From CAZOVK01 sp964583165 (lineage in GTDB: Bacteria; Bacillota; Clostridia; Lachnospirales; WRAX01), in assembly GCA_964583165.1 (NCBI GenBank), contig CAZOVK010000008.1:1-49328 (forward strand): 49,328 nucleotides of DNA, in the 5' to 3' direction. Below the pieces are notes generated by a model. It made no database searches, had not been told where the DNA came from, and was given only the letters and a program-made list of their open reading frames with translations. Position numbers and translations under genes: made by a program. Shown piece by piece: positions 42,545 to 49,328 of this stretch (within the stretch, counting starts at the first letter, position 1; each line of letters begins with the position of its first letter).

Positions 42545-43756
42545 ATGTCGATTTTATATTTTGATTGTTTCGCAGGTGTCAGCGGCGATATGACGCTAGG
42601 CGCGTTGTTGGATTTAGGGGTTTCTGAAGAGTATTTGGCAAGTGAACTGAAAAAGCTGAATCTGGACGGTTGGCGTATTGCTGTGAGCCGCGTTCAGAAG
42701 AATGGTGTAAGCGCGAATCATGTGAATGTGATTTTAGAAGAAGAACATCATCACCATCATGAACACGAAGAAAAACACGAGCATACACATGGGCAAGAAC
42801 ACGCTCACAAGCACGAACACACCCACGGGCGCAACTTCGCAGACATTCGTGCTATGATAGAGAACAGCGCCATTACAGACAACGCGAAAGCCCTTGCAAT
42901 CGCTATTTTCCAGCGCGTAGCTGACGCAGAAGGGCGCGTACATGGCAAACCCGCAGATGAAGTCCATTTCCATGAAGTTGGCGCGGTGGATTCGATTATT
43001 GATATAGTAGGTTGCGCCATTTGTGTGGACTATCTTAAACCTACGGCAATCTACGCATCAACCATATCAGACGGTAAGGGCTTCACCTACTGCCAACACG
43101 GCATGATACCGATACCCGTACCCGCTGTCATGGAGATTTTCAAGAATCGTAATGTGCCGTTCAAACAACTGGATATCGAAAAGGAACTCACAACGCCGAC
43201 AGGCGCGGCCATTGTCGCAGAACTTGCGAATGACTTCGTGCCTATGGACTTTACGGTTACGGCTATCGGTTGTGGCGCAGGCACACGTGACCTAAAAATC
43301 CCCAACGTGTTACGTGTCATGCTTTGTAAGGAGCAGGCGGACGAATCGGGCGATACGGTTACGATACTTGAAACGAACCTAGACGACGAAAAGCCCGAAA
43401 TTCTCGGCTATACAATGGAAAGACTGCTAGAGGCGGGCGCGCTTGACGTATTCTACACGCCCATATACATGAAGAAAAACCGCCCCGCCGTCAAGCTCAC
43501 TGTCATAGCGAAACCCACGGACGTTGCGGCGTTTGAGGAGATTATTTTCACGGAAACCGCGACAATTGGCATACGCAGGCGCACAGAAACGCGGACGGTT
43601 CTTGCGCGTGAAGCCGTCACGGTTGACACGCCATACGGTACAATCCGCGCGAAGCGCTCGATTTTTAACAATTACTCGAAGACAAAGCCCGAATTTGAGG
43701 ATGCGAAAGCCCTTGCGCGCGAAAAAGGCATTCCGCTTAGGGATTTGTTGGATTAG
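42545..43756 (+). CDS. larC: LarC, nickel-pincer cofactor (NPN) synthesis protein
   Basis: A 403-aa cyclometallase that inserts nickel into the pyridinium bis-thiocarboxylate cofactor used by lactate racemase and related enzymes. Landmarks: YFDCFAGVSGDMTLGALLDLG at the start, a His-rich metal-holding stretch (about 67-96), EVHFHEVGAVDSIIDIVG, TPTGAAIVAEL, ETNLDDEKPEILGYTMERL and ATIGIRRR. In some lactobacilli larC1 and larC2 are joined by frameshifting; here both halves lie in one frame. No larA, larB or larE is in the window. The gene overlaps the convergent SASP gene by 20 bp. Confidence 0.95.
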   Translation: MSILYFDCFAGVSGDMTLGALLDLGVSEEYLASELKKLNLDGWRIAVSRVQKNGVSANHVNVILEEEHHHHHEHEEKHEHTHGQEHAHKHEHTHGRNFADIRAMIENSAITDNAKALAIAIFQRVADAEGRVHGKPADEVHFHEVGAVDSIIDIVGCAICVDYLKPTAIYASTISDGKGFTYCQHGMIPIPVPAVMEIFKNRNVPFKQLDIEKELTTPTGAAIVAELANDFVPMDFTVTAIGCGAGTRDLKIPNVLRVMLCKEQADESGDTVTILETNLDDEKPEILGYTMERLLEAGALDVFYTPIYMKKNRPAVKLTVIAKPTDVAAFEEIIFTETATIGIRRRTETRTVLAREAVTVDTPYGTIRAKRSIFNNYSKTKPEFEDAKALAREKGIPLRDLLD

Positions 43757-43925
43757 GCTTCTTCTCGGTCATGCGCTTGTGCATAAGCCCGCCAATGCGC
43801 CCGCTTTCACGCGCTGTTAGGCTCTTCCAGCCGTAACGCTCGACCTTTTCGAGAAGCCCCAGTTCCTCGGCGATTTCATACTTCATGTTAAAATTAGGCT
43901 GTAACGGCTCTTTCTTTTCGCTCAC
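43737..43925 (-). CDS. Alpha/beta-type small acid-soluble spore protein (SASP)
   Basis: A 62-aa DNA-binding protein that coats and protects spore DNA. The family blocks are NMKYEIAEELGLLEKVERYG and LTARESGRIGGLMHKRM. EIAEELG contains the site cut by germination protease (E-IA). GTG 43925 is chosen because GGGAGGGG lies 5 nt upstream; the ATG at 43940 is part of that site. The ribosome binding site lies in the 3' arm of the SpoIIP terminator hairpin. Its presence shows a spore former. The tail overlaps the end of larC by 20 bp. Confidence 0.85.
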   Translation of the reverse strand: MSEKKEPLQPNFNMKYEIAEELGLLEKVERYGWKSLTARESGRIGGLMHKRMTEKKPNPTNP

Positions 43926-43928
43926 AAA

Positions 43929-43972
43929 AACCCCTCCCATCAGGTTATGTACAGTATCTGTCGGGAGGGGTT
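43929..43972 (-). terminator. SpoIIP terminator hairpin that contains the SASP ribosome binding site
   Basis: On the minus strand AACCCCTCCC pairs over 10 bp with GGGAGGGGTT, with a 24-nt loop, then a run of five T. The 3' arm doubles as the SASP ribosome binding site. Readthrough transcripts would hide it. Confidence 0.75.
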
Positions 43973-43982
43973 AATCTATTCT
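43952..43982 (-). promoter_or_regulatory. Possible sigma-G promoter of the SASP gene
   Basis: Minus strand AGAATA (43977-43982), 18 bp, GATACTG (43952-43958), against a forespore consensus near TGMATA / CATANTA. Transcription would begin in the hairpin loop near 43945, freeing the ribosome binding site. The match is partial. Confidence 0.35.
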
Positions 43983-45142
43983 CATTCGCGCCGTTCAAGC
44001 AGGACAGACGCGAGAATCCGCGCGAGGGGTTTGACGGTGTTGAAGGCTTCTTCCATGGTGTTGGTCTGTGCGCCGACTTCAATGAGAAGTGACTTAGCCG
44101 CCATATGGAGGTTGAAGCGGTAGGGCTTTATATAAATCTTACGCATTAAGCCCGGGTAGAGTTGGTTGGCGTTCAGTTGTGCGTTGAACGAGAACGCGAG
44201 GTTTTCGGGCAGATACTTATTCGGCAGCGACGCTATGGTGCGTAACGCGCCGTCTTCGCGTATCTTGCAAATGCCGTTTACGAACATCAGTTGTGCCGTA
44301 GGTTTGCCGCCAATGTCATTGACAAGCCGCACATTCTGACCAACGCCGTCACGATGCAGGTCAATTACCACCTCAATCGATGGATACTCCTCCAGCGCCT
44401 TTCGGATTACAGGCTCCATACGCTCATACGCGCCCTCTGTCAGAACCTTGCCGTCAACGAGGTCGGCGCGTGTGGTGATATGTAACGTAGACAGCCCGTA
44501 AGCGTTTGTCAACTCCAGAGCGAGCGCATCTCCGACACCTATAACACCGTCATTCAAATCATCAGGGTTAGAGTCTGAATAACCCTCATAGGCGTGTGTG
44601 TGGAAAATCAGAACCTTAGGCGCGGCATTGTCGGGCGTAATTGTTAAATCCGTTGCCAAAAACCGCTTGGCGTTGAAGTCATCAGCTGTAAACATTGTCG
44701 CGTTCTCAACCGTATAGAATCGCTTTTGAAAATATTCGGTGTCAGCGAGCATCTCTATAGAAAAGTCGCCAAGGTGTTCATTCGTAATAATCCCGCCCGC
44801 ATAACCGCTGTTTTCTGTCTGATAGACGACATTGGCGCGGCTTACTAGGTTACTGTTCTGCGATAACAGCGCCGTGTCGGCATCATTCTGTTGTTCTGGG
44901 TCAGAAAAATCATATATATGCTGTGAATCGCCGTTCGCAAGCACGGTTTCGGTATCGTCAAAGAACTTGAACATACTATATAGTGGCGTATTGCTGAGTT
45001 GATAACCCGGGAGTGACTCATACAAAAGTAGGTGAATAATCGAATAACCCGGATTCAAAAGGAACAGTGCCGCGAGTAAAACCCCGGCTATAACTACGCC
45101 GGCCGCAATCCGCTTAAATAAAAAACCCTGTTGTTCCTTCAT
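43982..45142 (-). CDS. spoIIP: Stage II sporulation protein P
   Basis: A 386-aa membrane-anchored peptidoglycan amidase/endopeptidase that thins septal wall with SpoIID during engulfment. An N-terminal membrane segment (about 10-30) precedes the catalytic domain with LIFHTHAYEGYSD (metal His), VVIDLHRDGVGQN and LLIEVGAQTNTMEEA, the classic SpoIIP blocks. GGAGGG lies before the ATG. It is 55 bp after the GH13 gene on the same strand, with a possible own sigma-E promoter. Confidence 0.95.
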   Translation of the reverse strand: MKEQQGFLFKRIAAGVVIAGVLLAALFLLNPGYSIIHLLLYESLPGYQLSNTPLYSMFKFFDDTETVLANGDSQHIYDFSDPEQQNDADTALLSQNSNLVSRANVVYQTENSGYAGGIITNEHLGDFSIEMLADTEYFQKRFYTVENATMFTADDFNAKRFLATDLTITPDNAAPKVLIFHTHAYEGYSDSNPDDLNDGVIGVGDALALELTNAYGLSTLHITTRADLVDGKVLTEGAYERMEPVIRKALEEYPSIEVVIDLHRDGVGQNVRLVNDIGGKPTAQLMFVNGICKIREDGALRTIASLPNKYLPENLAFSFNAQLNANQLYPGLMRKIYIKPYRFNLHMAAKSLLIEVGAQTNTMEEAFNTVKPLARILASVLLERRE

Positions 45143-45175
45143 TGAATCCCTCCGTTAGTTAACCATCCTTTCGTA

Positions 45176-45204
45176 AGTATATGCGTATGTCTTAATTCTA
45201 ATTA
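45176..45204 (-). promoter_or_regulatory. Possible sigma-E promoter of spoIIP
   Basis: Minus strand CATATACT (45176-45183) fits the sigma-E -10 consensus CATACAAT/CT in most positions; TAATTAG (45198-45204), 14 bp upstream, is a weak -35. It overlaps the stop codon of the GH13 gene. spoIIP belongs to the sigma-E regulon in Bacillus. Confidence 0.4.
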
Positions 45205-47303
45205 CTTATAACCGCACCGCCATAGGCAGGTAGCCATACATGTATAAAGCCGTTCTTAACAGTATATTCGCGGTTTTCGGTTGTGAAAGAGTACAAGCTT
45301 GTCGAAATCAATGTACGCAAAACGGCGTTGTTTTCAATGCCCATGCGCCAAACAGGTATCTTCAGCTCTTTTATCTCCGACGTGTTATTCACAGCCGCTA
45401 TAACCTTGTTTGTATTATCAAATCGCCCAAAAGCAAGCAAGCCATAATCCGCAACGAGATATTCCAGAGAGCCGAGTTTGAGCGCGGGGCTTTGGTTATG
45501 AATGCCTATAATCTCACGGTGGAAGTCCACAAGCATATCATCTTCAAACCCCCACGGGTATGAGCGCCTGTTATCGGGGTCAGTCCAGCCGCAAAGACCG
45601 GCTTCGTCACCGTAATACAAAGTAGGTGAACCGGGCCAACACATCTGGAGGATAACGGCCTCCATGAAAATCCCACGGTTCACATTTTGGTTAGCAGAGT
45701 ATGAACCCTTCGTATGAAGCCTCCCGACTGTCATGTTCGTGCGTGTCATAAACCGTGAATGGTCGTGATTTGATAGTTGATTCATTGCCGTATAGAGCGA
45801 CTGATACGACATGCGCGACATATGATAGCGCATAGCATCAATGAAAGCCCTAGGGTTATTCAACAAATCCCCACGAAACGCCTCAGAGTGCTTCTCCATG
45901 CCCGTTAAGAACCATGTGACAGGCTCCATGAACGCGTCATAGTTCATAACCGTATCCCATTCGTCACCCTTCATCCACTCTGACGGGTCACCGTAATGTT
46001 CGGCCAAAATAATTCCTTCGGGGTTAGCCGCCTTGACAGCCTTGCGAAACTCCCGCCAAAAGTGATGGTTAAACTCACGCGAAACCCCTAAATCGGCCGC
46101 GACATCAAGCCGCCAGCCATCAGCGGAGTAGGGGGGTGAAACCCATTTTTTGCCTACTGCCATTATACTATTAAACAGCGCACGCGAACCCTCAAAATTG
46201 AGTTTGGGGTGATTGTCATATCCCCACCATGCGTCATACGCGTCATTATAAGGCCAGTTTCTATCAAACCAGCGGAAATAATCGTGATAAACGCTATGCT
46301 CATCACGATACGCGCCCAACGGGTAACCGTTCTGCCCGTAGAAACCCTCTCTGTCGAGCCATTTATTAAACGCGCCGCAATGGTTAAATACGCCGTCTAA
46401 AATAACGCGAATACCCATATCATGTGCGCGTGAAACAAGCTCGGCAAACAGTAGATTGGATGCTTCTAAATTCGCGGGGTCAGTCGTGCGCGACATATAC
46501 TTCGTCGCGTAACGATTATTGAATTTCTCAATCGAAAGAACCTCGCCGTCGTCATTGACAATAACCCCATAATGCGGGTCAATATAATCGTAATCTTGAA
46601 TGTCATATTTATGGTTCGACGGCGATACAAAAATCGGGTTTAAGTAAATCACAGAAACCCCAAGTGAATTCAAATAGGGCAATTTGTCAATCACACCCCG
46701 CAAATCGCCACCATAGAAATTGCAAACATCCGAAACAGCCACTTCTTGATTAAAATTCTTAATCTGCCGCGCGGGCATACCCAAATATGTGTACTCATTA
46801 TCTAAAACATCGTTAGAAGTATCGCCATTATAAAACCTGTCCACATAAATCTGGTACATAACAGCGCCTTTAGCCCACTCAGGCGTAGAAAACCCCGGAA
46901 TTAAGCGGAAGTTGTAATTTTCATCAACCCAATCATAAATCCCACGCTTGTTATAGAAATACTGTCTATATTTATTTTCAAGCCTAAAATAATACCGCGT
47001 AATCTCCCTAACCGTTATAAACGCCTCATACCATTCAAAAACATCATCTGATTTACACAATACCATATCTATATCAAGACCATTGGTCACCAATACAACC
47101 CTAGAAAAATCAGAAACACCACAGCGCAACCGAACGCGAATCTTTTCGCCAACAGCCGCCTCGGGGTTACTCACATAATGCGCGGTTTCATCAGAAAAAA
47201 CCGCGTCCAGATTAACAGAATCCTCCAAGAAGTCACAGACTATTCCCAAACGCCCAGCCCAGCCTAACTTCCCAAACGCTAAACCAACCGAAGCCCTTTC
47301 CAT
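45198..47303 (-). CDS. GH13 alpha-amylase / neopullulanase-like glycoside hydrolase
   Basis: A 701-aa cytosolic enzyme without signal peptide. An N-terminal beta domain (about 1-125, CBM34-like) precedes the (beta/alpha)8 barrel. The four family regions are present: DGVFNHCG (about 302-309), GWRLDVAAD with the nucleophile Asp (about 395), ILAEHYGD with the acid Glu (about 430) and LSNHDHSR (about 510). The layout fits cyclomaltodextrinase, neopullulanase or maltogenic amylase, which split short alpha-glucans inside the cell. A C-terminal beta domain follows (about 600-701). ATG 47303 is chosen because TAGGAGG lies 6 nt upstream; a GTG at 47321 would overlap that site. Confidence 0.93.
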   Translation of the reverse strand: MERASVGLAFGKLGWAGRLGIVCDFLEDSVNLDAVFSDETAHYVSNPEAAVGEKIRVRLRCGVSDFSRVVLVTNGLDIDMVLCKSDDVFEWYEAFITVREITRYYFRLENKYRQYFYNKRGIYDWVDENYNFRLIPGFSTPEWAKGAVMYQIYVDRFYNGDTSNDVLDNEYTYLGMPARQIKNFNQEVAVSDVCNFYGGDLRGVIDKLPYLNSLGVSVIYLNPIFVSPSNHKYDIQDYDYIDPHYGVIVNDDGEVLSIEKFNNRYATKYMSRTTDPANLEASNLLFAELVSRAHDMGIRVILDGVFNHCGAFNKWLDREGFYGQNGYPLGAYRDEHSVYHDYFRWFDRNWPYNDAYDAWWGYDNHPKLNFEGSRALFNSIMAVGKKWVSPPYSADGWRLDVAADLGVSREFNHHFWREFRKAVKAANPEGIILAEHYGDPSEWMKGDEWDTVMNYDAFMEPVTWFLTGMEKHSEAFRGDLLNNPRAFIDAMRYHMSRMSYQSLYTAMNQLSNHDHSRFMTRTNMTVGRLHTKGSYSANQNVNRGIFMEAVILQMCWPGSPTLYYGDEAGLCGWTDPDNRRSYPWGFEDDMLVDFHREIIGIHNQSPALKLGSLEYLVADYGLLAFGRFDNTNKVIAAVNNTSEIKELKIPVWRMGIENNAVLRTLISTSLYSFTTENREYTVKNGFIHVWLPAYGGAVISN

Positions 47304-47327
47304 ATAAAACCTCCTATTCACAGTTTA

Positions 47328-47356
47328 AATATAACACAAAATCTCAATACAAGCAA
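47328..47356 (-). promoter_or_regulatory. Promoter of the GH13 gene
   Basis: Minus strand TTGCTT (47351-47356), 17 bp, TATATT (47328-47333), with an extended TG just before the -10. Confidence 0.65.
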
Positions 47357-47448
47357 GAAATTTGAGTAAATGCGAGTAAAATTATACATTATACACAAAA
47401 GAATTAGGTTCTTTTATATCTATTCGCAAAAGGCGGTTCATTATACAA

Positions 47449-47477
47449 ATAGTTGACGGAGTTCTTCCGCCAACTAT
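47449..47477 (-). terminator. Hairpin terminator of the NERD gene
   Basis: ATAGTTGACGGA / TCCGCCAACTAT form a 12-bp stem (one G-T pair) with a 5-nt loop. On the minus strand it is followed by TTGTATAATG. Confidence 0.65.
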
Positions 47478-47485
47478 CGTGTATG

Positions 47486-48145
47486 TTAAGGGTTTTGTGA
47501 TTCGTATTTCGCCTTTATGTTCTGTATATGCTTTTCCTTCGTAGTAGAATCAACGTAGACAAGCGGTTTAAGTTGTTCCCCTATCCATATTACTTCTTCC
47601 GGGGTCAGAACGACTGAAAGAGAATCAATTAGTCTTGTTATTGACTGTTTAAGCTCATTGCGCTTTACAATAATAACATTGCCGTAATTTTCAGGAACCT
47701 TTTTCAACTCGCAACGCTCACTAAAGACTATGTAGGAGCGATAGATTTGCGCATTCACTCCGGATAGTATTCTCTGCAATGCCTTGATGTGACCTTGGTT
47801 CTGAAATATCGGGTTCGGAAACTCAACCTTTGTTGACTTGTTTAGCGATTGTGTCCAGCTCTTTCCTTTCTCACTTCCAAATATCCATCCTGAATAGTTT
47901 TTTGATTCAAAAACAAATATGCCTTTCTCATGAATCATAACCACATCCGCTTCTGTGGTTGTGCCGTCTTCTTTTGGGATATAGAGGTTACGTAGTATGT
48001 ACTTCTTTCCTTGTAAGGCCTCTAAGATTTCGAAAATGAGCAACTCACCTCTTATGCCCTTGTAAGCGTTCATTTTGGAATTTAGATACTGGAGAAACAT
48101 ATAGATTGCAACAATAGCTATTACGTAAGGTATTAAGTTTAGCAT
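47486..48145 (-). CDS. NERD-domain membrane protein
   Basis: A 219-aa protein with an N-terminal membrane segment (about 2-22) and a NERD (nuclease-related) domain (about 32-145): GIRGELLIFEILEAL, TTTEADVVMIHEKGIFVFESKNYSGWIFG and NPIFQNQGHIKAL. The E-D-ESK pattern is like that of PD-(D/E)XK nucleases, but NERD activity is unproven. GGGGGATT lies before the ATG. It stands alone, between the GH13 gene and the cyclophilin genes. Confidence 0.88.
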   Translation of the reverse strand: MLNLIPYVIAIVAIYMFLQYLNSKMNAYKGIRGELLIFEILEALQGKKYILRNLYIPKEDGTTTEADVVMIHEKGIFVFESKNYSGWIFGSEKGKSWTQSLNKSTKVEFPNPIFQNQGHIKALQRILSGVNAQIYRSYIVFSERCELKKVPENYGNVIIVKRNELKQSITRLIDSLSVVLTPEEVIWIGEQLKPLVYVDSTTKEKHIQNIKAKYESQNP

Positions 48146-48214
48146 ACAATCCCCCTAAGATACTTTTATCCTTTCCTCTCCACAGGCGAGATAAGTAAAA
48201 CAGCAAGATTTTTA

Positions 48215-48245
48215 TAACACCAGGAGAAGTTACCTCCCGGTGTTA
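48215..48245. terminator. Imperfect hairpin downstream of the cyclophilin gene
   Basis: TAACACC (48215-48221) pairs with GGTGTTA (48239-48245), with an inner GGAG/CTCC pairing. It lacks a U-tract on the minus strand, so termination is uncertain. Confidence 0.4.
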
Positions 48246-48269
48246 GCCTATTGATGTTATTGACTGAGA

Positions 48270-48827
48270 TTACTCTTTTTGAACCTTTACGGGTTCACCA
48301 TAAACCTCGCCGAATGTTTCAACGCGGATACTTGCGATTATCTCGGGCACAACGGGTTCGTTAATCGACACACCCTCGGGCGCGGGGCGGGGTATGGTTT
48401 TCACAGCCGCAATGCGCTCTATTTCTTCAAAGCCTTCGATAACCTTGCCGAAGCCCGTGTACTTACCATTCAAACGCGCGCAGGCTTCAGTAGAGAGCGC
48501 AAAGAAGAAGCAACTGCCGGAACTGTATCTTACGCCGTCGCCACCCATGCCGACAGTGCCTTTCTCGAATTTAATGTCGTTCTTATGGCCGTTCGCCTCA
48601 AACTCGCCTTCGAGTGAAAACTCACACTCGGGGTCGCCGTCAAATGATGTGGAACTCGGCTGAACAACCCAATCGTGCACAACGCGTTTGATTGCGCGGT
48701 TGTCGAACAACCCGCGGTTCGCTAACCATATGAAACTGGTCACGGCATTCGGGGCTTCGCTTGGGTAAAGCTCGATTACAACCTTGCTACCGTTTTCCAT
48801 TGTCATTACCGCTACTGGATTTTGCAT
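48270..48827 (-). CDS. Cyclophilin-type peptidyl-prolyl isomerase
   Basis: A 185-aa cytosolic cyclophilin that speeds proline isomerisation. Family blocks: VIELYPSEAPNAVTSFIWLA, FDNRAIKRVVHDWVVQP, FEKGTVGMGGDGVRYSSGS, CFFFALSTEACARLNGKYTG and FGKVIEGFEEIERI. The active-site Arg-Val-Val-His region is kept. ATG 48827 is chosen, with ATGGGGGATTAAC before it; a longer frame from 48926 crosses a terminator. A second cyclophilin-like gene lies just upstream. Confidence 0.9.
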   Translation of the reverse strand: MQNPVAVMTMENGSKVVIELYPSEAPNAVTSFIWLANRGLFDNRAIKRVVHDWVVQPSSTSFDGDPECEFSLEGEFEANGHKNDIKFEKGTVGMGGDGVRYSSGSCFFFALSTEACARLNGKYTGFGKVIEGFEEIERIAAVKTIPRPAPEGVSINEPVVPEIIASIRVETFGEVYGEPVKVQKE

Positions 48828-48857
48828 GTTAATCCCCCATATCGTAGTAATATAGAA

Positions 48858-48891
48858 AGCTAAGGTGCTCGCCGAAACGGGCGCCTTAGCT
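48858..48891 (-). terminator. Terminator between the two cyclophilin genes
   Basis: AGCTAAGGTGC (48858-48868) pairs with GCGCCTTAGCT (48881-48891) over 11 bp with one G-T pair. TTTCTATATT follows on the minus strand. Confidence 0.75.
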
Positions 48892-48900
48892 CGATTGTTG

Positions 48901-49260
48901 TTAGATTTGCTCTTGGAAATGCTCAATAGTCCATTGGTTTGGCAGTTGAGCGTTTTCCAGTTTCTTAGGCTCGGGGTAGGTTATGCCATGCGTGTCTACC
49001 CTAATTGTATCGATAATTTCGTCACTTATCGTTGTATGCATGGGATAACTCGGGTTAGGATGGACGTTAAAATCGCGGACAGGTAAGCTACCGATTCTGA
49101 CAATCTCTTCAAGCCCACTTATTACTTTCCCGAACATGGGATAGTTGCCGTCAAGTTTATCGTGGTGAGCTAGCGGGAAGAAGAACTCGCCACCCGCGAT
49201 ACCGTTTTGATATCCATTTTCGCTCACCATTATAGAGATCAACGCATTCCAAAATTCCAT
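48901..49260 (-). CDS. Second cyclophilin-like protein, 5' part missing or shifted
   Basis: Only the C-terminal part (119 aa from the first in-frame ATG) of a cyclophilin paralogue is readable: EFFFPLAHHDKLDGNYP and FGKVISGLEEIVRI, aligned with CFFFALSTEACARLNGKYTG and FGKVIEGFEEIERI of the neighbour. The frame is closed upstream by a TGA at about 49264-49266 and the active-site region is absent. Upstream bases carry meaning in another frame (see the fragment at 49157-49327), so the gene is broken by a frameshift, recombination or an assembly join near the window end. Confidence 0.7.
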   Translation of the reverse strand: MEFWNALISIMVSENGYQNGIAGGEFFFPLAHHDKLDGNYPMFGKVISGLEEIVRIGSLPVRDFNVHPNPSYPMHTTISDEIIDTIRVDTHGITYPEPKKLENAQLPNQWTIEHFQEQI

Positions 49261-49327
49261 CGCTCAAGCCATAGGCATACCCGTCGTGCACGACAACATT
49301 TGTGAATTTTGTCTTGAGCACCGAAGA
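49157..49327 (-). other. Open frame resembling a PQQ/BamB-type propeller blade, overlapping the cyclophilin fragment
   Basis: In the minus-strand frame that starts at 49327, 56 codons run to a TAA at 49157-49159. They include FTNVVVHDGYAYGLSDG and ILECVDLYNGERKW, a pattern I associate with PQQ/BamB-like propeller blades (VV-x-x-G-x-x-YGL-x-x-G-x-L-x-C-x-DL). It may also be a frame-shifted N-terminal part of the cyclophilin (VVHD is shared with it). It is incomplete at the window edge. Confidence 0.35.
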
Positions 49328-49328
49328 A

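Noticed and set aside
42545..43756. Programmed frameshift in larC
   Set aside because: Both halves are in one uninterrupted frame with all motifs.

Overview
The window reads as a chromosomal segment of an uncultured endospore-forming Firmicute, most likely a clostridium. The evidence is SpoIIP, an alpha/beta-type small acid-soluble spore protein (SASP), an SLH-domain surface protein, strong AGGAGG-type ribosome binding sites, sigma-A-like promoters (TTGACA/TATAAT), and an indolepyruvate:ferredoxin oxidoreductase typical of anaerobic amino-acid fermenters. I see no rRNA, tRNA, CRISPR array, insertion sequence or phage block. TTG and GTG starts are common.

Layout. 1-1968: AT-rich leader, an orphan HipA-like kinase, and a convergent polysaccharide deacetylase that lacks its C-terminus. 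2134-7984: cell-surface genes (giant SLH protein, SH3/NlpC-P60 hydrolase). 8077-26534: one long co-directional operon, promoter to terminator, with a CapA-like phosphatase, an NdpA-like nucleoid protein, a membrane-anchored coiled-coil protein, a beta-sandwich protein, a 904-aa TPR-like protein, four different Hsp70-family proteins (A-D, one fused to a vWA domain, one with degenerate ATPase motifs), a 622-aa helical protein, a small TPR protein and an iron-sulfur flavoprotein. 26547-33264: housekeeping and small genes (AsnS, DUF2161 nuclease-like, LysM-CAP, ZapA, a methyltransferase, DUF2225, flavin-reductase-like). 33320-37944: an operon of creatininase-like amidohydrolase, M3 oligopeptidase, PatB/MalY-type PLP enzyme and DUF4438. 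37967-41831: a propeller/coiled-coil protein and IorAB. 41856-47356: degenerate ImmA-like protein, LarC, SASP, SpoIIP and a GH13 amylase. 47449-49328: NERD protein and two cyclophilin-type genes, the second disrupted at the window edge.

The best candidate for an undescribed system is the Hsp70 cluster (about 9475-25918). It has four Hsp70 paralogues that all lack the usual C-terminal lid, no DnaJ or GrpE, a vWA protein-interaction module, two TPR-like proteins, a beta-sandwich protein, and a membrane protein with a long helical tail. Genes abut or overlap, which suggests one multiprotein machine. Hsp70-B and Hsp70-C share the same 22-residue N-terminal lead and the same C-terminal motifs. B has lost the phosphate-binding residues, so B/C look like a pseudoenzyme/enzyme pair. 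Its job (envelope stress, surface-protein assembly or defence) cannot be settled from sequence alone.

Elsewhere, the peptidase/amidohydrolase/PLP operon and IorAB fit peptide and aromatic amino-acid fermentation. The SpoIIP-SASP junction shows an unusual arrangement in which the SASP ribosome binding site sits inside the terminator hairpin of SpoIIP.
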